A DNA stretch of 64,000 bases. It comes from JAHEEL01 sp034660035 (GTDB lineage Bacteria; Actinomycetota; Acidimicrobiia; Spongiisociales; UBA5794). The notes under the pieces were generated by a model. It did no database searches, was not told the DNA's origin, and worked only from the letters and a program-made list of their open reading frames with translations. This document shows positions 43,022 to 52,570 of this stretch, piece after piece (within the stretch, counting starts at the first letter, position 1; every line of letters starts with the position of its first letter). Location of the stretch: NCBI GenBank assembly GCA_034660035.1, contig JAYEIJ010000079.1, positions 17,154 through 81,153 on the forward strand, given 5' to 3'. Position numbers and translations under genes: made by a program.

Positions 43022-45072
43022 ATGACCGACTGTCGTTCTCAACTCGCCGCGTCCGTCCCGGTGGGCCCCAAAGCTCCGCTCCGGATCCCGAGCGATTTTC
43101 TCAGGCTCTACGACCTCTCATACAACCTCTGGTGGTCGTGGGACCCGGTCGCGCGCGATCTGTGGAGCCGGATCGATCCGCAAGCGTGGGCCGCCACGCG
43201 CAATCCCATCGGCCTGCTCCAGGTGGTCGAACCTTCGACCTGGGAGGCGCTCGCGGCGAGCGGGAGCTTCAACGAACTCTACGACGAGGTCGTCGAACGA
43301 TTCGATCGGTATCTCTCGAGCGATCAGACCTGGTTCGACACGAACCACGGCGGCGAACTCGAGGGCCCGGTTGCCTATCTCTGCGCCGAGTACGGCATCA
43401 ACGAGAAGCTCCCGTTCTACTCAGGTGGACTCGGCGTGCTCGCTGGTGATCACGTCAAGTCGGCGTCGGATCTCGGCATCCCCCTGATCGCCGTCGGCCT
43501 GCTGTATCGGCGTGGCTTCTTCCGTCAGGCCGTCGATCCCGACGGCTGGCAGCAGCACACGTACCAGCGCCTGGAGATGCGCAGACGTCCCATTCGCGAA
43601 GTGCTCGATCCCCACAGCGGACGCCCCCTTCGCGTGTCGCTCGCCCTCAACGGCCGGGACGTCTCCATCGGAGCATGGCGGATCGACGTCGGACGGGTAC
43701 CCCTGATCTTGCTCGACACCAACCTCCCTGAGAACGACCCCGCTGATCGTCCGATCACCCACATCCTCTACGTGCGAGGCCGGGAGGCTCGATTCGCGCA
43801 GGAGACCGTGCTCGGAATCGGTGGAGCGCGAGTGCTGCGAGCGCTCGAAATCGAACCATCGATGTGGCACGTCAACGAGGGTCACGCGGCGTTGAGCCTC
43901 CTCGAACGCCTGTCCTGGGAGATCGACGCCGGTCACGATCTCGAAACGGCGAAGCGATCGGTCGCCGACCGAACGCTGTTCACTCTGCACACCCCGGTAC
44001 CCGCGGGGAACGAGACCTTCGACCCCTTGCTCGCGGCTGCAGCCCTCGGCGGGACGATCGAGGGAGTTGACACCGAGAGCCAGCGAAACCTCGCCAGAAG
44101 CGGGTCGAACGACGGCGGCGTGTTCGACATGGGAGCGTTGGCCATCCGCCTGTCCGATCGTACGAACGGAGTCTCGATCCGGCATGCGGATATCGTCACA
44201 CGCGACTGGGGAGAACTCATCGGAGGACCGGCGTTCGCCGTCACGAACGGAGTTCATCCATCAACCTGGCTCGGCCGCCCCATGTGGCGCCTCCTTGAGA
44301 GCGCCCTCGGCCACGACTGGGTCGATCGGGTCCATGAACCTGCCGAGTGGAGCGCCATCCGAGACATCGACGACGCCAAGATCTGGCGCGCCCACGAGTC
44401 CCAGCGCGAGTTGATGACCCGTCGACTCCGGACCCGTCTTCGCGAGGAGTACGCCCGCCACGGTGTGGGATCCCGTCGGTTGCGGTGGCTCGACGATCAA
44501 CTGCCGGCCGATCGCCTCACCATCGGCTTCGCCCGGCGGTTCGCCACGTACAAGCGGGCCGGGATGCTCTTCACCGATCCGAACCGTCTCGAGGCGATCC
44601 TCAAGAACCCCGAACGGCCCGTCCAACTCGTGTTCGCAGGAAAGGCACACCCCGCCGATCGAGAAGGTCAAGCGCTTATCAAGCACGTCTTCGACATGTC
44701 CCACGACGGGCGGTACGAGGGCCACCTGTTCTTCGTCGAGGACTACGACCTGCGGCTCGGACGGACCCTGGTCACCGGGTCCGACGTGTGGCTCAATACG
44801 CCGGTCCCACCACGCGAGGCAAGCGGCACCTCCGGTATGAAGTCCGCTGCGAACGGCGGTCTCAACCTCAGCGTCCTCGATGGCTGGTGGGTCGAGGGAT
44901 TCGACGGCACCAACGGCTGGGGATTCGGCGAACATTCCTCATCGGACGAAGAGGACGCGAACACCCTGTACCGCTTGCTCGAATCGGAGGTCGTTCCGAC
45001 GTTCTACGACCGGGACGAGGATGGTCTGCCCCGAGCGTGGATCGCCATGATGAAGTCGGCCATGATCACCGG
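43022..45072 (+). CDS. glgP: Alpha-glucan (glycogen) phosphorylase, 3' end lost in gap
   Basis: Releases glucose 1-phosphate from glycogen. 683 codons are present before the N gap; full-length members of this short bacterial type are about 850 aa, so roughly 165 residues are missing. The N-terminal DUF3417 region (YDLSYNLWWSWDPVARDLW) marks the type. The substrate stretch RRFATYKRAGMLF and the PLP lysine in EASGTSGMKSAANGG are present. The ATG has GAGGAG upstream. With glucokinase nearby, the region points to glycogen use. Confidence 0.92.
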
Positions 45073-45172
45073 NNNNNNNNNNNNNNNNNNNNNNNNNNNN
45101 NNNNNNNNNNNNNNNNNNNNNNNNNNNNNNNNNNNNNNNNNNNNNNNNNNNNNNNNNNNNNNNNNNNNNNNN
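45073..45172. other. Scaffold gap, 100 N
   Basis: A run of exactly 100 N, the conventional placeholder for a gap of unknown length. Two convergent genes are cut by it. From their usual lengths about 500 bp of phosphorylase and a few codons of aminotransferase must be missing, so the real gap is longer than shown. Open frames that appear to cross it are meaningless. Confidence 0.99.
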
Positions 45173-46330
45173 GGCCTTGCGGATCCCGCGAACAGCCTGC
45201 GCCGTGCGCTGATCGTTCTCCACGAGAGCGAAACGCACGTGGCCGTCACCCGAGGGACCGAAGCCGATGCCCGGGCTCACTGCGACTTTCGCCTCGTCGA
45301 GGAGATGCAGGGCGAACGTCAGCGAATCCATGTGCCGATACGGCTCGGGGATCCTGGCCCACACGAACATCGTGCTCTTCGGCTTCTCTATCTCCCATCC
45401 GAAGCGGTTGAGCCCGTCGACGAGGATGTCCAGGCGCCGTTCGTAGATGTCGACGACCTCCGGGACGTAGTCGTCGCATTCGTTCAGGGCGATGATCGAT
45501 GCGATCTGGATGGGTTGGAAGGTCCCGTAGTCGAGGTACGACTTCAACTGGCGTAGCGCCGCGATCATCTCCGGGTTTCCGACCACAAAGCCCACCCGCC
45601 AACCGGCCATCGAATGGCTCTTCGACAGTGTGTACAGCTCGACACCAACGTCCTTGGCGCCGGGTACCTGGAGCATGCTCGGCGGTTCGTACCCACCGTA
45701 CGCGATGTCGGCGTACGCGAAGTCGTGCACGAGCATCGTGTCGTTCTCCTTCGCGAACGCCACGAGACGTTCGAAGAAGTCGATGTCGACCGTCGCCGTC
45801 GTCGGGTTGTGAGGGAACGACGTCACGATCACTCGCGGTCGCGGCCACGAGTTGTGGTAGGCCTCGGTGAGGCGCTCGAAGAAGTCGATCCCGGTCGAGA
45901 GATGCACTCGCTGGACATCGGCGCCGGAGAGCACGGCGGCGTAGATGTGGATCGGATACGACGGCTCGGGAACCAGTGCCACATCGCCGGGCTGGACGAG
46001 TGCCCACATGAGATGAGACAGGCCCTCCTTCGCCCCGATCGTGTTGATCACCTCGGTCTCGGGGTCGAGCACGACGCCGTGACGGCGCAGGTAGCGATCG
46101 GCGACCGCCTTGCGCAGATTCGGGATCCCGCGAGATGCCGAGTAGCGATGATTCTTCGCACTCTGCGCGGCCTCGATGAGTTTGTCGACAACGATCGGAG
46201 GTGAGGGGATGTCCGGGTTGCCGAAACCCAGGTCGATGATGTCGATGCCGCTTCGGCGTGCTTCGAGCACTTTCGAGGTCACCTTGGCGAAGACGTACGG
46301 GGGCAGATTGTCGATTCGTCGGAAATCCAT
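45173..46330 (-). CDS. Class I aminotransferase, AlaC-like (3' end in gap)
   Basis: PLP-dependent aminotransferase of the alanine/aspartate/LL-DAP group; 386 codons are present and only the C-terminal end is missing. The N-terminus IDLGFGNPDIPSPP is typical. The PLP lysine is in TLSKSHSMAGWRVGF, the phosphate-binding Tyr in PSYPIHIYA, and the carboxylate-binding Arg in HVRFALVEN. Alanine-pyruvate transamination is the likely activity; methionine or aspartate cannot be ruled out. The ATG has no ribosome site; TACGCT lies 6 nt before it. Confidence 0.9.
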
Positions 46331-46336
46331 GCGGGG

Positions 46337-46342
46337 AGCGTA
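46337..46342 (-). promoter_or_regulatory. -10 box of leaderless aminotransferase gene
   Basis: TACGCT, CCCCGC, then ATG at 46330 on the minus strand; the spacing is exactly 6 nt. Confidence 0.45.
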
Positions 46343-46393
46343 GGCCCCGCGCCGACCGTCTGGAAGGACCGATCCGACCCGGTATCGGGGTGC

Positions 46394-46792
46394 TCAGCCG
46401 GGCAGCAGTTTGCGGAGCGGGCCCGGGACGATCTCGGCGCCCCATTCTGTCGCCGCCAGCACGAGGTCGAGCGAGTCCGCTGATCCGTCCCAGTGCTCCT
46501 CGATGATCTCACGCCCCGCTCCCTCTATGAGGTGGTTCAGAGCGATGGCCACAACGATCAGGTCGTCGAGTTGGCCGATCCCCGCGATGAAGTCGGGGAT
46601 CAGGTCGATCGGTGAGACGACGTAGATGAGGGCAGCCGCCGCGAATGTCTTCCTCTTCACCGAGACCCGCGGGTCCCGGGTGATCCGGGCGAGGAGCTTG
46701 ACGATGTTGGGAATCATGAGAATCGTTTCGCGGGCGATCGCTCGGGCATCGCGCTTGGGAACCGGATTCGCGTCGAGTCGTGACATGGTCAC
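46394..46792 (-). CDS. DUF1232 (YkvA-like) membrane protein
   Basis: 132 aa. The DUF1232 signature PIDLIPDFIAGIGQLDDLIV lies at about 60-79, with flanking hydrophobic stretches. Function unknown; the family is often near envelope genes. The start is the GTG at 46792, overlapping the glucokinase stop by 4 nt (GTGA), or the ATG 6 nt later. The GTGA overlap fits the habit of this genome. Confidence 0.85.
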   Translation of the reverse strand: MTMSRLDANPVPKRDARAIARETILMIPNIVKLLARITRDPRVSVKRKTFAAAALIYVVSPIDLIPDFIAGIGQLDDLIVVAIALNHLIEGAGREIIEEHWDGSADSLDLVLAATEWGAEIVPGPLRKLLPG

Positions 46793-47706
46793 GAGCGTAT
46801 CGCCGACGCGAGATAAGCGGCACCGATCGCTCCGGCACGCGGCCCGGCACCGGCCACCAGGATCGGGGGAAGCAATCGGTGGTTGCCCCCGTGGAGGGCT
46901 TCGGCCGCGACGCGCCGTGCGGGTCCCAGCAACGACTCACCGACCGAGCCGAGTCCTCCACCGACGATGACCAGTTCCGGGTCGAAGATCGCTATCAGAT
47001 TGGCCAAGCCGTGTCCGAGTTCGGATCCAACCTCGGCGACCAGACCCCGCGCGACTTCGTCACCGGCGTCCGCTGCTGCGGTGACATCCTCACCGGTGAT
47101 CGCTCTCGATCCGAACCTGCCGGCGAGAGACCCTTCGGGATTGAGACTCATGACCTCGCGCGCCAGCCGGACCAGGGCCGGTCCGGATGCAACGGTCTCC
47201 CAGCATCCCCGCTTCCCACAGTCACAGAGAAGGCCCCCCGGGTCGTGCCGGATGTGACCCCACTCCCCCGCGAACGACTCGCCCCGGTACACGGACCCAT
47301 CGATCACGATCGCTCCACCGATCCCGGTCCCGAGGGTGATCAGCAGGAAGTCGTTGAACCCTCGAGCAGCGCCCGCGACCCGCTCTCCGAACGCGGCAAC
47401 GTTCGCATCGTTGTCGACGGCGACCGGAATCCCCAGTTCCTCCTCGAGAAGCGCCTTGAGAGGTACGTCGGTGCCGTCGACGTGAGGCCCCCAAGCGAAG
47501 ACGCCCTCCGGCCACTGCACCAGACCTGCGATACCGACACCGACGGCTTCCACGTCGTCGATCCACACGCCCCGGATCGCAGCGAGCGCGACGTCGACCA
47601 GCGGAGCTCGTTGCGTGGCGGTGTGTCGCTCATCGGCAACGATCCCGTCGTCGAGGCGCACGGCGAGGGCCTTCGATCCTCCGATGTCGATTCCGATGGT
47701 GCTCAT
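46789..47706 (-). CDS. glk: ROK-family glucokinase
   Basis: Phosphorylates glucose (or a related sugar). 305 aa. The phosphate loop is GIDIGGSKALAV (5-16), the catalytic Asp is in VDNDANVAAFGE, and the ROK zinc motif CDCGKRGCWE is intact. The ATG at 47706 has no ribosome site; TAGCCT lies 8 nt upstream, so the transcript leader would be 0-2 nt. Divergent from the beta-propeller lipoprotein gene. Confidence 0.92.
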   Translation of the reverse strand: MSTIGIDIGGSKALAVRLDDGIVADERHTATQRAPLVDVALAAIRGVWIDDVEAVGVGIAGLVQWPEGVFAWGPHVDGTDVPLKALLEEELGIPVAVDNDANVAAFGERVAGAARGFNDFLLITLGTGIGGAIVIDGSVYRGESFAGEWGHIRHDPGGLLCDCGKRGCWETVASGPALVRLAREVMSLNPEGSLAGRFGSRAITGEDVTAAADAGDEVARGLVAEVGSELGHGLANLIAIFDPELVIVGGGLGSVGESLLGPARRVAAEALHGGNHRLLPPILVAGAGPRAGAIGAAYLASAIRS

Positions 47707-47793
47707 CGACGCGCAGGCTATCAGGAGTCGGGAAGCCGGGAACCGAATGCGGGTCGATGAGCGTCCGACCGGTGAACGAGCATGGAGGCTCAG

Positions 47794-49788
47794 ATGAGGC
47801 GAATCGTCACCATCGCCGGAGCGGCAGCACTGATGCTGTCCGCCTGCACCCTGCCCGCCGGCTTCGCGGAGCCGACCACCACATCGGAGGTGACGACCAC
47901 GGCGGTCATCGACCTCCCTCATCCGTCCGCATCGCGAGCACTGATGCCGTTCGACGCGTGCGATGATCTCCTCGACTGGACGATCGAGCATGCGCTCGAG
48001 CGCGTCGGACCGTACGGCCTCGATGGCTACGGCGCCTATCCGGTGTTCGCCGAGTTCGCCGATGTCGCCGGAGAGTTGGCCCCCGCCGGAGGACGAACCT
48101 CCGCGTCACAGTCGACGAACGCGAGCGTTGCCAAGGACGGTGTGATCGGCACGAACCTCCAGGAAACCGGTATCGACGAACCGGACCTCGTGAAGACGGA
48201 CGGCAGGCGCATCGTCGCGGTGAGCGGAAGCACCCTCTACGTTCTCGGAATCGACGGCGATCGGCTGACGCTCGAAGGCTCGATCGATCTCGGGTTCTGG
48301 ACTCAGGACCTCTTCCTCGACGGCGATCGCGTGATCGCCATCGCCAACGGCGGCTACGACGCCATCCCGTTCCGCGAGGATGTCGTCGGCGCCGACGGTG
48401 TCAGCGCTCCCGCCTACACATCCGTTCTGACGGTCGCCGAGATCGACATCTCCGACCTCGAAGATCCCGAACTGACCCGGACCCTCCGCATCGACGGTCG
48501 GTACGTGTCGTCTCGCATGGTCGACGGAGCCGTGCGCCTGATCGTGTCATCCGGCCCGACCGGGTTCGCATGGGCCTACCCCGAAGGTGGCGGTCTCCGC
48601 TCCGAACGGGACGCCGAAGAGAAGAACCGTGAGATCATCGAGAACTCGGAGGTTGAGAACTGGCTGCCCTACTTCATCGTCACGGACCACGAAGGAAGGG
48701 ACGAAACGGTCGATGAGGGCACGCTGCTTGCCTGTGATCGCACGCACCGGCCGGAGGAGTTCTCGGGGTTCACGACGCTCTCACTCGTCACGCTGGATCC
48801 AGACACCCTGGGCATCGCCGACTCGACGGGGGTCTTCGCCGACGGTGACATCGTGTACTCCTCCGGTGACGCGACCTACGTCGCGACGACCCGTTGGGAG
48901 GATCCGATCCTGTTCGAGCGCAACGAGCGTCCCCATAGTGTGAAGACGAGGATCCACAGGTTCTCGCTCTCGCCGACCGGGGCCGATTACCAGGCCTCCG
49001 GAACGGTGCCCGGCTACATGTTGAGCCAGTGGTCGATGTCCGAGCACGACGGCTACCTGCGCGTGGCGTCGACCGATTCGCCGCAGTGGTGGGACGGCCC
49101 GGAGTCGGAGTCGATGGTCACGGTCCTCGACACTGAGGGCGACGAACTCCGAACCGTCGGGAGCGTCGACGGCCTCGGCCGCGGAGAGCGGATCTACTCC
49201 GTCCGTTTCTTCGACGACCGCGGCTACGTCGTGACGTTCCGCCAGGTCGATCCGCTCTACGTCATCGATCTCTCGGATCCCGAGGACCCGACCGTCGAAG
49301 GTGAACTCAAGATCCCCGGCTACTCGGCATATCTGCATCCGATCAGCGTTGATCACCTTCTCGGCGTCGGGCAGGACGCCGACCTCGACGGGCGGACGCT
49401 CGGTCTCCAGGCTTCCCTCTTCGATGTGTCGGATGCGATCGATCCGGAGCGAACCGACCGGTTCACGATGAAGGATGCTCATTCAGAGTTGGAGTGGGAT
49501 CACCACGCCTTCCTCCATGATCCATCATCGGGCCTGACGGTCTTCCCGTACGAGCGATGGGATGACCGCAAGGACGGGCCACCGCCGACCGGGGCGCTGG
49601 TGTTGACGGTCACCGAAGATGGGATCCGCAAGGCCGGAGTGATCTCGCATGATCGCAGGGGCTCAGACTGGTGGATGCCGATCCGTCGCACACTCCTCAT
49701 CGACGGGAACCTGGTGACCGTGTCGGAGGGTGGGGTCATGGTCTCCAACCCGGACACGTTGGACACCCTGGACTGGGTGAGCTTCTGA
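47794..49788 (+). CDS. Secreted beta-propeller lipoprotein
   Basis: 664 aa. The signal peptide MRRIVTIAGAAALMLSAC ends in a lipobox (LSAC, Cys18), so it is probably anchored on the outer face of the membrane. A Thr-rich linker (about 25-45) and a beta-propeller domain (PF09826 type) follow, with repeated strands such as DDRGYVVTFRQVDPLYVIDLSDP. There are no catalytic motifs; a binding role is likely. The ATG at 47794 is preferred (GGAGG 5 nt upstream). The stop codon TGA at 49786-49788 abuts a repeat array. Confidence 0.88.
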   Translation: MRRIVTIAGAAALMLSACTLPAGFAEPTTTSEVTTTAVIDLPHPSASRALMPFDACDDLLDWTIEHALERVGPYGLDGYGAYPVFAEFADVAGELAPAGGRTSASQSTNASVAKDGVIGTNLQETGIDEPDLVKTDGRRIVAVSGSTLYVLGIDGDRLTLEGSIDLGFWTQDLFLDGDRVIAIANGGYDAIPFREDVVGADGVSAPAYTSVLTVAEIDISDLEDPELTRTLRIDGRYVSSRMVDGAVRLIVSSGPTGFAWAYPEGGGLRSERDAEEKNREIIENSEVENWLPYFIVTDHEGRDETVDEGTLLACDRTHRPEEFSGFTTLSLVTLDPDTLGIADSTGVFADGDIVYSSGDATYVATTRWEDPILFERNERPHSVKTRIHRFSLSPTGADYQASGTVPGYMLSQWSMSEHDGYLRVASTDSPQWWDGPESESMVTVLDTEGDELRTVGSVDGLGRGERIYSVRFFDDRGYVVTFRQVDPLYVIDLSDPEDPTVEGELKIPGYSAYLHPISVDHLLGVGQDADLDGRTLGLQASLFDVSDAIDPERTDRFTMKDAHSELEWDHHAFLHDPSSGLTVFPYERWDDRKDGPPPTGALVLTVTEDGIRKAGVISHDRRGSDWWMPIRRTLLIDGNLVTVSEGGVMVSNPDTLDTLDWVSF

Positions 49789-49849
49789 GTAGACCAGTAG
49801 CAAGTAGATCAGGCAGAGTCTTCACGGGCTACGGACTACGGACTACCGC
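49787..49849. repeat. Paired tandem-repeat element after the lipoprotein gene
   Basis: 8-bp units with a GTAG core from 49787 (gagtagac, cagtagca, agtagatc), then ctacgga heptads at 49829-49849. The GA of the lipoprotein stop codon is the start of the first unit. It has the same two-part structure as 38542-38638. Confidence 0.8.
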
Positions 49850-49863
49850 GAGCGCAGCGAGCC

Positions 49864-50058
49864 CTACTCGATCGTGATCTTCGTCGGGCCGCTTGTGCTT
49901 TCGTCGTCGTCGGGGTCTTCGCGCACGGCCGAGACGATCTCGTCGACGAACGCCGCGACGCCGCCGACGACCTCATAGGTGGCCTTGGCCAGATGAACGC
50001 CGGCGCGACGCAACCCCTTCTGAATCGGACGCTGCTCTCGGAATCGATCCCACATCAT
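49864..50058 (-). CDS. Small conserved hypothetical protein next to ArsA
   Basis: 64 aa, function unknown. It begins MMWDRFREQRPIQKGLRRAG; a mid-protein weakly hydrophobic helix (AKATYEVVGGVAAFVDEIV) is followed by an acidic tail (EDPDDDESTSGP). The ATG overlaps the arsA stop by 4 nt, so it is the last gene of that operon. Confidence 0.65.
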   Translation of the reverse strand: MMWDRFREQRPIQKGLRRAGVHLAKATYEVVGGVAAFVDEIVSAVREDPDDDESTSGPTKITIE

Positions 50059-51224
50059 TCCACCATCCCAAATGTCACGCGGAGTTCGCCCTCATGTAGT
50101 TTGGCACCCAGAACGTGCCTCCGGCGGAGAGAATCCGGCAGCACGATCGATCGTCGATATGGTCCGACTGTTACGAACAGTTCGTGCTCGTGGCGCATCA
50201 TGTCGACGTCGGAGTGTTCGGCGAACGGCATGCCGACGATCATCACGACGTTCTCCCCATCGTCTTCGACCCGGAAGGGACGGCCCTCCGACAGCCGCTC
50301 CGTCGGATCGGTCTCGCCGAAGAGTTCTTCACCGACGATCCTGAGCCGGTCCGCGCCCACCATCTCCTCGTCGAACAACCGCAGTCGTCTGATGTCGACG
50401 TCGGCGAAGCCCTCTTCGACCGAATCGAGGTGGGTCGCCTGGATCTCTCTCCACCGCTCGAAGTACGGATCGGTGACCACATCGGGGAGCACGCGATTCA
50501 CGATCGCCGCATCGACCGCGTATCCGAAGAGACCAAGGTACGTGTAGGTGCGACGGGCCTCAGCGATCACCATCTTCTCCGGGTTCATCACGAGACGCGC
50601 CGACGTGATCTCGGGATCACCGAGGATGTCCCGGATGCCGTCGATGCGCTCGTAGAACCGGGACACGGAATCGAACACCTGCTCGTCGGCGATCGGCATC
50701 GACGATACGCGGGTCATCACGGGTCGAACGACTTTGGCCATCTTGCGGCCCACCGGGAACATCTTCTCCATGTACCACGACATCACCTCGGGGAGGCTCA
50801 ACAGGCGGAGAGTTTCGGCGGTCGGGGCGCAGTCGACGATGATCGAATCGTACTCCCCCGACTCGACGTGGTCCCGAACGCTTGCGAGGGAGAAAAGTTC
50901 GTCCATGCCGGGGAAGACCGTCAGTTCCTCTGCTTCGATTCCTTTGAGACCGGACCAGTCGAAGATGTCGGTCAGGTAGTCACGGACCGCTCCCCACGAC
51001 TCTTCGAGCCGCTGCTGCGCATCGATCTGCTGCGCATCGAGTCCATCGACCACGCTGGTGGGTTCATCGCCGAGTTGAACCTGATAGGCATCGGCGAGCG
51101 AGTGCGCGGGGTCGGTCGACATCACGAGCGTTCGATGACCGAGATCCGCGGCACGGATCGCCGTGGCTGCGGCAACGGTGGTCTTCCCCACGCCACCTTT
51201 GCCCGTGACGAGGATCACCCGCAT
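50055..51224 (-). CDS. ArsA/Get3-family ATPase
   Basis: 389 aa single-domain ATPase of the anion-transporting/tail-anchor family. The P-loop GKGGVGKTT is at 7-15, Switch I is MSTDPAHSLADAY and Switch II DCAPTAETLR. The deviant Walker A lysine (GKGG) is the mark of the ArsA/Get3/MinD class. The C-terminus has a beta-rich tail (about 310-389) like the HSP20-like domain of actinobacterial ArsA proteins. No ArsB pump or arsenic regulator is near, so resistance is unlikely. The ATG at 51224 overlaps the SRPBCC stop by 1 nt. Confidence 0.9.
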   Translation of the reverse strand: MRVILVTGKGGVGKTTVAAATAIRAADLGHRTLVMSTDPAHSLADAYQVQLGDEPTSVVDGLDAQQIDAQQRLEESWGAVRDYLTDIFDWSGLKGIEAEELTVFPGMDELFSLASVRDHVESGEYDSIIVDCAPTAETLRLLSLPEVMSWYMEKMFPVGRKMAKVVRPVMTRVSSMPIADEQVFDSVSRFYERIDGIRDILGDPEITSARLVMNPEKMVIAEARRTYTYLGLFGYAVDAAIVNRVLPDVVTDPYFERWREIQATHLDSVEEGFADVDIRRLRLFDEEMVGADRLRIVGEELFGETDPTERLSEGRPFRVEDDGENVVMIVGMPFAEHSDVDMMRHEHELFVTVGPYRRSIVLPDSLRRRHVLGAKLHEGELRVTFGMVE

Positions 51225-51661
51225 CAGACGGCTTCTTCCGCCCGCTTCTTCAATCCGCGCAGCGCCGTGCCGACGATCTGCTTCTCCGCCTGCCTGCGCA
51301 GAAAGCCCGGGACCGTGAAATTCGGCTCGACACGGAGGGCGTAGACAACCTCGGTGTTGCCGTCGTCGATCACGTTGAACGTGTACGTCCCCTCGAGAAG
51401 CGTCAGGTCGTCGTTGGGCCGTGCCGTCCATGAGAACCCGTTCTCATGCTCGAAGTTGTAGTCGAGCGTGTACGAGATCTCTTTGATCATCGCATCGACG
51501 GTGAAGTCGGCGACGGTCGGTCGTCCGTACTCGTCCTCTTCGGTCACAGCCACGGATTTCACTCCTCCGGCCCAGTCCGGATACGTCTCGATATCGAGAG
51601 CGATCTCGTAGACGAACTGTTGCGATGCGGCGACCTCGATGGTCTGAACCGTGCCCTCCAT
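51224..51661 (-). CDS. SRPBCC (START-like) domain protein
   Basis: 145 aa helix-grip-fold protein of the polyketide cyclase/dehydrase type that binds a hydrophobic ligand. It begins MEGTVQTIEVAASQQFVYEIALDIETYPDW, the usual opening; the long C-terminal helix (RRQAEKQIVGTALRGLKKRAEEA) closes the pocket. The ATG at 51661 has AAGGAG upstream. SRPBCC plus ArsA pairs recur in actinobacteria, which suggests joint work on a lipid or membrane protein. Confidence 0.88.
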   Translation of the reverse strand: MEGTVQTIEVAASQQFVYEIALDIETYPDWAGGVKSVAVTEEDEYGRPTVADFTVDAMIKEISYTLDYNFEHENGFSWTARPNDDLTLLEGTYTFNVIDDGNTEVVYALRVEPNFTVPGFLRRQAEKQIVGTALRGLKKRAEEAV

Positions 51662-51719
51662 CCACACTCCTTGCCTCGGTGGTACATGAATCGTAGCCGA
51701 GCCTCGCTCCCTCATCACG

Positions 51720-51835
51720 CCGCATACCCGGGGTTCTCAGCCGTCTATATGCGTCCCCCAGCCCGCGGTTCGCGAAGCGATCCATTCTGTGGGCTGTCGG
51801 CACCATATAGGACGCTACGAACCCTGGGGATGCGG
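51720..51835. repeat. Long inverted repeat at the end of the methyltransferase gene
   Basis: Arms 51720-51766 and 51789-51835 are 47 nt each and match at about 34 positions after reverse-complementing one (CCGCAT, GGGTTC, CTATATG, CAGCCC blocks). The loop is 22 nt and contains TTCGCGAA. The right arm encodes the last six residues (PHPQGS) and the stop codon of the methyltransferase. Confidence 0.75.
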
Positions 51836-52570
51836 TGGTTGTGTGGAGGCGCCGTCTGCGACGATCCTCGTGAATCGGAGTTCGTACGCGATCTCCTCGG
51901 ATGGGTCCGGATAGCGCCGCCGGATGGCTTCGATCCCGCGAGCGCGCTCGTCTGCTGGCACGAGTTGAAGCGTCGAGACGAACCCCGCCTCGATCGCGGG
52001 TATCCAGGCTCCGGCCGTCTTGGTCACGGTCTCGATCGGGTGCGTGATCGAGATCGATCGCACGCGGTCTTCCAGGTACGCGGCCAGCACCGCCGGGTCC
52101 GGGAACCGGTCGGCGTCGATGATCGCTACCGATGGGAACCAACGCGTGAGGAAGGAGTGCTCGTAGTGGTCGGAACCGAGTGTCCAGATCTCGACACGGC
52201 CGGCGTCGGTCATCACCCGGAGCGCCTCGTCGACGGACACCCTCCAATCTCCGTAGTGGATCGAGAGGTGGAACCAGACAAGGGAGAAGCATCGAGACAG
52301 GAACGGCATGGCTTGCGCGGTGGCCCGCACTCCGGTGAGTCCCCGCTCGCTCACTCCGGTCAGCATCGTCATCGACGGGTCGAGAAGCACGGCGTCATGC
52401 CCCTGCCGTGCCCACACCGCCGAGTGGTTCCCGGGGCCACCCCCTACATCGAGAACCCGTGAGCCGGGGGCGAGGAGCAGGCCTGCACGTTCGGCGCGTT
52501 CGATCGACGAAACGGACGGAGGGCGATACGCGTACGCCGACGCGAGCTGGTCCAGGTCGACGCTATCCAT
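51815..52570 (-). CDS. SAM-dependent methyltransferase (class I)
   Basis: 251 aa. Motif I is VLDVGGGPGNHS (about 39-50), the acidic ribose-binding residue follows in AVLLDPS, and motif IV is in LVWFHLSIHYGDW. The substrate is unknown. The ATG overlaps the phosphoesterase stop by 8 nt. The final codons come from the inverted repeat 51720-51835, so the C-terminus may be altered. Confidence 0.85.
   Translation of the reverse strand: MDSVDLDQLASAYAYRPPSVSSIERAERAGLLLAPGSRVLDVGGGPGNHSAVWARQGHDAVLLDPSMTMLTGVSERGLTGVRATAQAMPFLSRCFSLVWFHLSIHYGDWRVSVDEALRVMTDAGRVEIWTLGSDHYEHSFLTRWFPSVAIIDADRFPDPAVLAAYLEDRVRSISITHPIETVTKTAGAWIPAIEAGFVSTLQLVPADERARGIEAIRRRYPDPSEEIAYELRFTRIVADGASTQPPHPQGS

Noticed and set aside
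44939..46330. 463-codon aminotransferase frame running through the N gap
   Set aside because: The part beyond 45173 is an artefact of translating N and then the antisense of glgP; the gene is reported as cut at the gap.
49864..51224. Arsenic resistance operon
   Set aside because: The ATPase is ArsA-like, but no arsB, arsC, arsR or acr3 is present; neighbours are SRPBCC and small proteins.
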